DNA of 22,046 bases. Origin: Clostridia bacterium BRH_c25 (GTDB lineage Bacteria; Bacillota_A; Clostridia; Lutisporales; Lutisporaceae). The notes below the pieces were generated by a model. The model was not told where the DNA came from and did not search any database. It saw nothing but the letters and a program-made list of their open reading frames with translations. Positions 6,886 to 13,643 of this stretch are shown one piece after another. Position 1 is the first letter of the stretch. Every line of letters begins with the position of its first letter. Position numbers and translations under genes: made by a program. The stretch spans positions 1-22,046 of the forward strand of contig LOES01000126.1 in the NCBI GenBank assembly GCA_001515955.1, in the 5' to 3' direction.

Positions 6886-6899
6886 ATAATAATAAGCTA

Positions 6900-8387
6900 T
6901 TACTTTTTTACAGCCCCAACAACCATACTCCTTACATCCTTAATTATCCTAATCCCGGCAATAAATATCACATAAATCTCAAGTCTGCCAAATAACATGC
7001 CTACAGTCTGCGTCCATAAAACGACCGGTGGAGTTGTGGGAAGTGTAACTCCTACTGACAGGCCGACGGTGCCTATTGAGGAAGCAAATTCAAATAAGGA
7101 ATCCTGCAGAGAATAACCATTGGCAGCCATTACACTTGTACCCAGAAAGAATGTAACCATATATAAAAAAGCGTAATTTGAAGCCTCGGATATGTGCGTT
7201 TCATCAATGAATGTTTTGCCCTCAGTCCGATAGACAAAGTCCTCATTCACCATGTGCTCAGGCATAAATTTTCTTTTTATATTCCATAAGAAAGCTTTTA
7301 CCATTAAGTATACTCTGCCAAACTTTATTCCACCTGCTGTTGAACCTGCTCCTCCTCCGATCAGCATGAGAATGATGATCACAAATACCGGAAACGGGGT
7401 CCAGTTATTAAAACTGACAGTTGAGAAACCCGTTGTTGTAAGTGCTGTTACCATTTGAAATACAGAAATCCGTAATCCCTGGGATACACTCCCGTAAATG
7501 CCGTTTAAGGAAACAAAGGACGCAATTGTTATCGTAAATCCCAGTAAAACAAGCATGAAACGTATTTCTCCAACTTTAAAAAAGTTCCTGAACTTTCCTC
7601 TGACCAAGAGCAAGTGTGCCGCAAAGTTTGTTGTTCCCAAAAGCATTAAAATGATTGTTATCAGTTCGATAGGAAGGCTCTTATAAGCGCCTATACTATC
7701 AACTTGCGTCGAGAATCCACCGGTTGACAAGGCAGCTATTGAATGGTTTATCGCATCAAACAAAGGCATCCCGAAAATCACATAAAGAATTGTACCCGCC
7801 ACAACATACCCTGCATAGATAGACATAATTACTCTTGCCGATTTTGCAAGATTAGGCAAAAGTTTATCCGAATGTCCTTCGGCATTATAAAGCCTCATCC
7901 CGTATGTTCCCGACAACGCCGAAAGCATTACCAACACAAGACCTACTCCGCCGAAAAACTGCATGATACTTCTGAACATCAGATAAATCTTTGGAGTAAC
8001 AGTAACATCAACAACCGACAAGCCGGTGGTAGTCCAACCGCTCATCGCCTCAAAGAATGCCTGCGTGAAATTCAACTGCCTGGACAGCATAAACGGCAAT
8101 GACGAAAAAAAGACTGCCAAAAGCCAGACAGCAACAACGATTACCGTGTCTTGCCTGAGTGTTAACTGATGTTTCTTTCCGTCCCATATAAAAAGACTTA
8201 ACAAAAAACCTGTCAAAAGTGCCATTCCGGCAGGGATAACAAAGTTCAGTACATGTCCTGATTCACCTGGAAATCCAATCAACACAAGCAATGGCAGCAG
8301 CATTATACCACCTGTGAACATGGTTAAAATACCGATGTATCCTAAAGCAGTCTTATAACTTTCAATTAATTTATGATTGAACTGCAT
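6900..8387 (-). CDS. trkH: TrkH/KtrB-type potassium uptake channel subunit
   Basis: A 495-residue membrane protein of the SKT potassium-transporter family, made of four M1-P-M2 repeats. The four pore loops can be read: GWTTTG (117-122), LSTGG (220-224), LTTTG (316-320) and IGTVG (438-442), each with the filter glycine. It moves K+ inward across the cytoplasmic membrane and normally works with cytoplasmic RCK-domain regulators, whose genes are immediately upstream. Its ATG overlaps the preceding trkA stop by one nucleotide, so the two are translationally coupled. It is the last gene of a four-gene operon that ends at the terminator at 6848-6885. Length is normal for TrkH. The sequence does not separate a Trk from a Ktr naming. 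Confidence 0.95.
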   Translation of the reverse strand: MQFNHKLIESYKTALGYIGILTMFTGGIMLLPLLVLIGFPGESGHVLNFVIPAGMALLTGFLLSLFIWDGKKHQLTLRQDTVIVVAVWLLAVFFSSLPFMLSRQLNFTQAFFEAMSGWTTTGLSVVDVTVTPKIYLMFRSIMQFFGGVGLVLVMLSALSGTYGMRLYNAEGHSDKLLPNLAKSARVIMSIYAGYVVAGTILYVIFGMPLFDAINHSIAALSTGGFSTQVDSIGAYKSLPIELITIILMLLGTTNFAAHLLLVRGKFRNFFKVGEIRFMLVLLGFTITIASFVSLNGIYGSVSQGLRISVFQMVTALTTTGFSTVSFNNWTPFPVFVIIILMLIGGGAGSTAGGIKFGRVYLMVKAFLWNIKRKFMPEHMVNEDFVYRTEGKTFIDETHISEASNYAFLYMVTFFLGTSVMAANGYSLQDSLFEFASSIGTVGLSVGVTLPTTPPVVLWTQTVGMLFGRLEIYVIFIAGIRIIKDVRSMVVGAVKK

Positions 8388-9055
8388 TAAATATCATCTC
8401 TCCCCACAATGAGTTTAACGATCTTTTGCTGTATTTTTGGAGGTGATAATATAATAAGTTTATCATCTGCCTGAATTTGCGTTTTGCCTCTGGGGATGAT
8501 ACTGTTTACGCCTCTGATAATACATCCTATGATCGCTTGTTCGGGAATTGGAATCTCAGCAAGTGACTTTCCGCATACGGGAGAATTATCCCGGACCACT
8601 ATTTCCATGACGACAATCTTCCCTTCTTCAATAGGTATGAAACTGGTCATCTCAGCTATGGAGGCCATCTGCTCAATGATTCCCGTCATAATGTAAGTGG
8701 CACTTATGGCCGTATTAATTCCGAGTTTTTTGAACACCTCCACGTTTTTAGGATTGCTCACTGTAGCAAACACCCGCTTAACCCCGTAAACTTTTTTTAC
8801 AAGCTGGCATATTACAAGATTGTCCGCATCATAGGGTGTCAAGGCAATAACAATATCCGCCCCCTGAACATTTGCGTCCTCCAGGATATAAGGCTTGCTG
8901 CCGTCTCCATAGATAACGGGCGCATCATGCACGCGGGATAAATACTTGCAATATTCCTCATCGTCATGGATCATCGTTACACCATGTCCTTTGGAAAGTA
9001 AGGATTTTGCAAGAAAATCAATCTTTCTTCGCCCTCCTATCATTACTATATTCAT
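8387..9055 (-). CDS. trkA: TrkA family potassium uptake regulator with RCK_N and RCK_C domains
   Basis: A 222-residue cytoplasmic protein with an N-terminal RCK (Rossmann) domain, about 1-130, and a C-terminal RCK_C/TrkA_C domain, about 138-217 (MEIVVRDNSPVCGKSL through DDKLIILS). Such proteins form a gating ring under TrkH and respond to nucleotides (NAD(H), ATP/ADP), and in Firmicutes often to c-di-AMP at RCK_C. The usual GxGxxG dinucleotide motif is degenerate here, GGRRKI at 7-12, so nucleotide binding may be weakened or altered. GGAGG lies 7 nt before the ATG at 9055. The gene overlaps the upstream RCK gene by 4 nt and trkH by 1 nt. Confidence 0.92.
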   Translation of the reverse strand: MNIVMIGGRRKIDFLAKSLLSKGHGVTMIHDDEEYCKYLSRVHDAPVIYGDGSKPYILEDANVQGADIVIALTPYDADNLVICQLVKKVYGVKRVFATVSNPKNVEVFKKLGINTAISATYIMTGIIEQMASIAEMTSFIPIEEGKIVVMEIVVRDNSPVCGKSLAEIPIPEQAIIGCIIRGVNSIIPRGKTQIQADDKLIILSPPKIQQKIVKLIVGRDDI

Positions 9056-9489
9056 TTCAATTCCTCCATATTATCTATTAAAATCAGCTTTTCAAATTCG
9101 GTTATCGACAATCTTGAGGGATAGATAATCTGAATATTGAAGTCTTGATATACTATCTCTTTTTCTGTATCATAAAGCCGTGAAACCACTTTGGGAACAT
9201 TAAATATTCTGCTTGCAATTTGAGCAATCATTATGTTTACATTATCATCATCTGTGGCTGCAACTACCACATCAGCCTTCTCAATGCCCGCTCTTGTAAG
9301 CTCATCTATGTCTGTTGCGTCCGCAACGATACTAAACCCGCTATAATCAGGCGATAACTTTCTAAAAGATGAACTATATTTGTCGAGCGCAACAACATCT
9401 TTGCCCTGTGCTGACAGCATTGACGCTATATGTGCACCAAACCTGCTGCATCCGGCAACTATAATATAGTTGTAATTATTTTTTTTCAT
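9052..9489 (-). CDS. Short TrkA-N (single RCK_N domain) protein
   Basis: A 145-residue protein consisting of a Rossmann RCK_N domain only. The nucleotide motif is close to consensus, AGCSRFGAHIA with G13 and G18, followed by the acidic residue at the end of beta-2 (ALDK, about 32-35). No RCK_C domain follows. Paired with the next gene, which has RCK_C but a degenerate glycine motif, it suggests a hetero-oligomeric ring with divided labour: nucleotide sensing in this subunit and a second signal in the other. It overlaps the TPR gene and the next trkA by 4 nt each. A fragment formed by loss of RCK_C is possible, but the compact overlaps argue for an intact gene. Confidence 0.9.
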   Translation of the reverse strand: MKKNNYNYIIVAGCSRFGAHIASMLSAQGKDVVALDKYSSSFRKLSPDYSGFSIVADATDIDELTRAGIEKADVVVAATDDDNVNIMIAQIASRIFNVPKVVSRLYDTEKEIVYQDFNIQIIYPSRLSITEFEKLILIDNMEELK

Positions 9490-9887
9490 TTAACTTGTTC
9501 CTTTCTTCTGAAGTGTCCAATATTTTTATCATCATACTCAATGACATAGGGTATGGTTTCTTCTTCCTCCGGCTTATCGCCAAAATCCGGATTTACATTC
9601 CCAACCCTATAATAAAAGGATGTTATCCTCTCTAAATTTTTGCTTGCTGGTTTATATGTCGGGTCAAGTGCATTTGCAGCTCGATAGTGCTTGCCGGCGA
9701 GGCTCAAATCTTCTGTTAGCTCAGCGAGTATGCCAAGTAAATTATGCACTTCAGGAGCATGGTTATTTTCTAACATAGCATATCCTATATACTCCTGAGC
9801 AGTAGAATAATCCTTTCCCCGTAAGGCGTTTACAGCTTTTTCGATATTCCTTTCAAAAGAGTTATATGCTTCAATTCCGACTGGCAT
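9486..9887 (-). CDS. Small TPR-repeat protein of the Trk operon
   Basis: A 133-residue protein with helical tetratricopeptide-like repeats at about 13-45 and 47-79 (AxxxLxxxxxYxxAxxxxxxA pattern and a PEVHNLLGILAE helix), and a short acidic C-terminal tail with EEEE at 107-110. TPR proteins are protein-protein adaptors. As first gene of the operon, overlapping the first RCK gene by 4 nt, it may bind the RCK ring or TrkH; this is inference from position only. ATG at 9887 is preferred because GGAGGTGG lies 7 nt upstream; the in-frame ATG at 9902 overlaps that same site and lacks its own. No signal peptide or membrane segment is seen. I recognise no named gene. Confidence 0.8.
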   Translation of the reverse strand: MPVGIEAYNSFERNIEKAVNALRGKDYSTAQEYIGYAMLENNHAPEVHNLLGILAELTEDLSLAGKHYRAANALDPTYKPASKNLERITSFYYRVGNVNPDFGDKPEEEETIPYVIEYDDKNIGHFRRKEQVK

Positions 9888-9941
9888 TAATTCCACCTCC
9901 ATAAAATCTATTTCAGATTGCCTATATTAATTGCTTACAAT

Positions 9942-9970
9942 ATTATAGAATAGCGGAAAACATATAAATC
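9942..9970 (-). promoter_or_regulatory. Probable promoter of the TPR-trkA-trkH operon
   Basis: The minus strand has a perfect TATAAT at 9942-9947. The hexamer 17 nt upstream is GATTTA (9965-9970), a poor -35 box. A good -10 with a poor -35 next to repeated sites (9974-10045) is typical of an activator-dependent promoter. Confidence 0.5.
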
Positions 9971-9973
9971 CAG

Positions 9974-10045
9974 TGTTAAGAAAACCATTATTTTTATAAA
10001 GATTTTGTTAAGAACACTATTATCAATATAAAGATTTTGTTAAGA
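9974..10045. repeat. Three TGTTAAGA elements spaced exactly 32 bp apart (putative KdpE sites)
   Basis: TGTTAAGA begins at 9974, 10006 and 10038. The last two lie in an identical 18-mer, ATAAAGATTTTGTTAAGA (9996-10013 and 10028-10045). A 32-bp period is about three helical turns, which puts all copies on one DNA face. OmpR-family regulators commonly bind direct repeats, and kdpE is adjacent. They sit directly upstream of the Trk operon promoter. Confidence 0.65.
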
Positions 10046-10050
10046 TTTCC

Positions 10051-10080
10051 AGAAAAAAAAAGAAGCCTCATAACAAGGCC
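10051..10080 (-). terminator. Rho-independent terminator of the kdpDE operon
   Basis: On the minus strand, GGCCT and AGGCT pair (one G-U) around a 7-nt loop at 10064-10080, followed by a TCTTTTTTTTT tract (10051-10062). It lies 17 nt after the kdpE stop. The stem is short but the U-tract is strong. Confidence 0.7.
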
Positions 10081-10097
10081 ATAAATCTAATAAATCA

Positions 10098-10799
10098 CTA
10101 TTCATCTGCGAGACGGTATCCTACACCTACCTCTGTTAATATATATCTCGGTTGTGCAGGGTCCATTTCAATTTTTCTGCGTATATTCGCCATAAAGACT
10201 CGGAGGGACTGTGTATCATTTCCCGAATATGTACCCCAAATTTCATTAAGTATGAATTTATGAGTTAAAACTCTCCCCGCATATTTGGCCATAAGAGCCA
10301 TAAGCTTGTATTCAATAGGTGTAAGGTGTATTTCATCATCTGATATCAGAACACGGCGTTTCTCAAAGTCAATTTTTAACTCACCTATTAAAAATACGGC
10401 AGGAGAATCATTTTCGTATTGGCTGCTTTGATTTGAATGTCTTAATGCCACTCTTATACGCGCCAAAAGCTCCGCCACACTAAAGGGTTTTGTCAAATAA
10501 TCATCTGCACCGCTATCCAAAGCTTCAACCTTTTCCCGCTCATGTCCACGGGCCGACACTACAATGATTGCCGCTTTAGTAACCGGCCTTACCTCAGCTA
10601 TAACATCAAGACCATCAATGTCCGGAAGTCCCAAGTCAATAACTATGATATCCGGATTATGAGAGGAAACAAGAGAAATAGCTGCTTTACCGCTCTGCGT
10701 ATCAATGCACTTATAGCCCTGCGCTTCAAGGGATATACATATAAAATTACTAATAGGCTTCTCATCCTCAACAACAAGGATTAAAGGTTTATTGTCCAT
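10098..10799 (-). CDS. kdpE: KdpE-like OmpR-family response regulator
   Basis: A 233-residue two-domain regulator. The receiver domain (about 4-120) has the acidic pocket E11-D12, phosphoacceptor D55 (IVIDLGLPD), the conserved Ser82 and K104 (YLTKPF). A winged-helix DNA-binding domain of OmpR/PhoB type follows at about 133-230, with the LTPIEYKLM and YILTEVGVGYRL segments. It should be phosphorylated by the sensor encoded 5 nt upstream. ATG at 10799 is preferred, with AAGGAG about 8 nt away; the GTG at 10808 overlaps that site. No kdpFABC genes are present, so the nearest likely target is the Trk operon, whose promoter carries phased repeats. The symbol rests on similarity to KdpE and on the KdpD-like partner. 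Confidence 0.88.
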   Translation of the reverse strand: MDNKPLILVVEDEKPISNFICISLEAQGYKCIDTQSGKAAISLVSSHNPDIIVIDLGLPDIDGLDVIAEVRPVTKAAIIVVSARGHEREKVEALDSGADDYLTKPFSVAELLARIRVALRHSNQSSQYENDSPAVFLIGELKIDFEKRRVLISDDEIHLTPIEYKLMALMAKYAGRVLTHKFILNEIWGTYSGNDTQSLRVFMANIRRKIEMDPAQPRYILTEVGVGYRLADE

Positions 10800-10804
10800 T
10801 AATA

Positions 10805-12397
10805 TCACTCCTTTGCAGGTAATACAAACCTGAATGTTGCACCGACCGACGGATTATTAAACGCTGAAATTCTTCCTCCATGCGCAGTTATAATAGATTT
10901 GCATATTGCAAGTCCCAGCCCGGTACCACGCCTTCCCGTATCATTTATTGTTGCGGCAGTGTAAAATCTATTAAAGATCAAGGGTATATCCTCTTCAGAT
11001 ATTCCATTTCCATTATCCGACACTTCAAAAATTGCTTTATCATCTTCAACCCGCGTTTTTATTTCAATTGTTGAACCGTAAGGCGTATACTTTATCGCAT
11101 TGTCGAGAAGATTTACAAGCACTTGTTCAATAAGTGTTCCATCCATCGGCAGCATGATCAAATCATTAGGTATATTTATCTTTATAATGTGGTTTGCGGC
11201 AAGCTTTTTAATCCTTGAAACAGCTTCGGCAACAATTTCCTCCACCGCTTCCATATTCTTTTTTATCTCAATTCCTCCTTCATCAATCCGCGTTATGCTC
11301 AATATATTCTCTACTGAATGAATAAGCCAGCTTGCATCCTCATAAACGCCTTGCAAAAGTTTTATCCTTGCTTTTTTATCAAGAATATCGTCATTATCAA
11401 GAATTGTAGCAGTGGCGCCCAAAATTCCGGTAAGAGGGGTCCTCAAATCATGGGACATAGCGCGTAAAAGATTTCCACGCAGCCGTTCCCTCTCCATCTC
11501 CATTTTTGACTTCTGTTGTTTTTCTGACAGCCGCTCCCGCTCCATAGCCAATGCAATTTGTGTTGTTACCAACTCTAAAAGTGATTTTTGCTCATCAGAT
11601 AAGACCTCATTGTCAAAGCACGAAACACCTACAACACCGAGAGTACCGCTTTGGCCTTTAATTGGAAGGTAATAGGCATGACTGTCAAGGAATATTTCAG
11701 TGCCGGCTCCCATCGGATTACCTGTTTTAAACGTCTCTGACATTACTTGCATCTCAGTGAACGCTTTAAAAATATTCGTATGTTCATCATCCTTAAAAGT
11801 ATAAATGTACGGTTCTCCCAAGTTATCTGATAAATCAACCGTCGCAATTATGACAGAACGATTAAACAGTTTTGCTATGTTCTTGACTCCAACTTCTGCT
11901 ATTTGATTGATGCTTCTGACTTTTAACAGACTTCTGCTGATTTGATAAAGTATTTGTGCCCTCTTTTCACGCAGAAACGATAGCCGTGCCTCTTGTTTAG
12001 CTTTTGCGGTTAATGTGCTTGTGATAATTGCGGCTATAAGCATTATGACAAAGGTTACAGGATAATCCGGTCTATATGTCACAAACGTATAATAAGGTTC
12101 TGTAAAAAAGAAATTAAATGTCAGAACACCGACTACAGAAGCAGCAATCCCGTAAAAATAACCGTCTGTCTGTTTTGCAGCAAGCAATACACCCAATATA
12201 TATGCCACAATTATATTTGATTCATGAAAACCAATATACCTGAACAAAAAGGATAAGAGCGTTGCTAATGTCATAATGCCAATGGTTACGGCAAAATTCA
12301 CTGCTGCTAATTTTGCTCTTTGTGGGTTAGCATGATTATTATATTTTGTTTCACTTAAATCATCTAAAAATAAATTATCAATTTCACTTGATTTCAT
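10805..12397 (-). CDS. kdpD: KdpD-type sensor histidine kinase lacking the N-terminal KdpD domain
   Basis: A 530-residue membrane sensor kinase. Four hydrophobic segments in about 31-130 form the KdpD-type DUF4118 region (FFFTEPYYTF at 96-105 is typical), followed by a GAF-like domain (about 150-285), HisKA with H316 in SHDLRTPLTG, and a HATPase domain with N box NLLDNAIKYT (429-438), G1 DNGNGI (461-466) and G2 GTGLGLAI (491-498). Full KdpD is about 890 residues and has an N-terminal cytoplasmic domain with Walker motifs and a UspA-like fold; this protein starts directly before the membrane segments. The start is supported by AAGGTGA upstream and a promoter 70-100 nt away, so this looks like a natural short form rather than a broken gene. 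It probably reads K+ or osmotic status and phosphorylates the adjacent KdpE. Confidence 0.9.
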   Translation of the reverse strand: MKSSEIDNLFLDDLSETKYNNHANPQRAKLAAVNFAVTIGIMTLATLLSFLFRYIGFHESNIIVAYILGVLLAAKQTDGYFYGIAASVVGVLTFNFFFTEPYYTFVTYRPDYPVTFVIMLIAAIITSTLTAKAKQEARLSFLREKRAQILYQISRSLLKVRSINQIAEVGVKNIAKLFNRSVIIATVDLSDNLGEPYIYTFKDDEHTNIFKAFTEMQVMSETFKTGNPMGAGTEIFLDSHAYYLPIKGQSGTLGVVGVSCFDNEVLSDEQKSLLELVTTQIALAMERERLSEKQQKSKMEMERERLRGNLLRAMSHDLRTPLTGILGATATILDNDDILDKKARIKLLQGVYEDASWLIHSVENILSITRIDEGGIEIKKNMEAVEEIVAEAVSRIKKLAANHIIKINIPNDLIMLPMDGTLIEQVLVNLLDNAIKYTPYGSTIEIKTRVEDDKAIFEVSDNGNGISEEDIPLIFNRFYTAATINDTGRRGTGLGLAICKSIITAHGGRISAFNNPSVGATFRFVLPAKE

Positions 12398-12468
12398 TTA
12401 TATTTCACCTTCTGTTATGCTTATGACACGCACATTTTTTCGAGGATGTCAATATTGTTTTCTCTTAT

Positions 12469-12498
12469 ATTATAGTTCTCTAAAATGTCATTTGTAAA
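12469..12498 (-). promoter_or_regulatory. Probable sigma-70-type promoter of kdpDE
   Basis: On the minus strand TTTACA (12493-12498) and TATAAT (12469-12474) are separated by 18 nt, giving a start near 12462 and a leader of about 65 nt. The rest of the 285-nt gap (12398-12682) holds this promoter and the terminator at 12602-12650; no other structure was recognised. Confidence 0.6.
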
Positions 12499-12601
12499 TT
12501 ATATTTGCACATTATATTGTTGCGCCAGAATATTTCATGGTTCTGCATATTCTTTTTAAAGCTATACATTATGTCTGATTTATATCTTTATGTGATTATA
12601 C

Positions 12602-12650
12602 AAAAAACCTATAGACTAAACACATTCTTTTAAGCGTCCAGCCTATAGGT
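12602..12650 (-). terminator. Terminator of the histidine/one-carbon operon
   Basis: Arms ACCTATAG (12607-12614) and CTATAGGT (12643-12650) pair perfectly, with two more pairs beyond a mismatch. On the minus strand the stem runs into TTTTTTG, the expected U-tract. It lies 33 nt after the formimidoyltransferase stop. Confidence 0.75.
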
Positions 12651-12682
12651 ATCATTTTAGATCAGCCTACTCTTTATTACTG

Positions 12683-13629
12683 CTATTCCATCAGCCTGTT
12701 TTCCAATATCTGCTCCATGGAGAAATCCTCCACCCCCAGATAGTATACGGCTGTATCAATTAGCGCTTCCATAGGCAGCAGTCCTATTATCTCACTGCCT
12801 GTAATGGCCACACCATATCTTGCCGCTTCTATCCTTACAAGCTCAAAGGATCTGTAAAGGGCTGTCTTTGTATAGTCCGTCATGTTCATGGATATCTGGA
12901 CTATCCCCCTGTCCTTCAGCTCGATTCCTATTGCCTTGCAATATCTCAAGCCTCCGTTAAGGAATCTGACATTCCTTGCAATCTTATTTGCAATATCCAT
13001 GTTGTTTGTGCTCAAATTGACGTTGAAGGCTACAAGAGGCATTCTGGCACCGATTACAGTCGCACCTGCCGTTGGATGTATTGCTGCCTGGCCGTAGTCA
13101 GGTCTCCACTCCGGCAGCTTTATCTTCTCAGCCATTCCTTCGAATTCGCCCTTGCGGATATTTGCCAGATTCTCTCTCTGTGGATCTGCCGCTGCCTTTT
13201 CATACAGGAAAACCGGAAGATCATACTTCTCTGATGCTTCCTTTGCCACTTCCTTTGCAAGCTCAATAGCTTAGATGCTTCCTTTGCCACTTCTTTTGCA
13301 AGCTCAATAGCTTCTGTCATACTGACATTCTTTATGGGAATGAAAGGCACTACATCTATTGCCCCCATCCTCGGATGCTGCCCCTGGTGCTTGGTCATAT
13401 CTATAAGCTGTATCGCTATGCCCATAGCTTCAAGCATTGCATTCTTTACAGCCTGAGGCTCTCCCACAACTGTTACTACTACTCTGTTATGATCCTGGTC
13501 TCTCTTGTAATCCAGCAGCTTGACTCCGTCTTTTCCTCTGAAGGGATTCACTATTTTCTCTATTTTGTCCAAATCCCTGCCTTCACTAAAATTCGGTACA
13601 CACTCAATTATTCTGCTCATTCCGCTCAT
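12683..13629 (-). pseudogene. ftcD: Glutamate formimidoyltransferase, frameshifted by a 41-bp duplication
   Basis: The enzyme moves the formimino group of N-formimino-glutamate to tetrahydrofolate, the last carbon step of histidine breakdown. The upstream part (13629 to about 13275) encodes the family N-terminus, with VPNFSEGRD, DHNRVVVTVVG and GQHPRMGAIDVVPF. The downstream part, in another frame, continues with EKYDLPVFLYEKAA, AAIHPTAGATVIGARMP and FNVNLST to the normal C-terminus at 12683. The frames are separated by a tandem duplication at 13233-13314 whose net insertion is 41 nt. Removing one copy restores AKEVAKEASEKYDLP and a continuous 301-residue protein, the usual length of the single-domain enzyme. 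As it stands, translation goes out of frame after AKEVAKEAS. The start at 13629 has GGGAG upstream, 14 nt after hutU. Sequencing error is possible, but a 41-bp insertion is an unusual one. Confidence 0.88.
13233..13314. repeat. 41-bp tandem duplication inside ftcD
   Basis: Two head-to-tail 41-bp units (13233-13273 and 13274-13314) both begin GATGCTTCCTTTGCCACTTC. They differ at the 21st base (C versus T) and at the last base. The net insertion of 41 nt is not a multiple of three and breaks the reading frame. Confidence 0.95.
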
Positions 13630-13643
13630 TTGCTTTCTCCCTC

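Noticed and set aside
9974..10045. Phased repeats as a CRISPR array
   Set aside because: Only three short AT-rich units, no dyad repeat of CRISPR length, non-unique AT-rich spacers and no cas genes.
12398..12682. c-di-AMP (ydaO-type) or other riboswitch upstream of kdpDE
   Set aside because: The predicted leader is only about 65 nt and shows no recognisable conserved riboswitch core.
12683..13249. Second half of ftcD as an independent gene
   Set aside because: Its only early start is a GTG inside the duplicated unit without a ribosome site, and its sequence is the direct continuation of the formimidoyltransferase; it is better described as part of one frameshifted gene.
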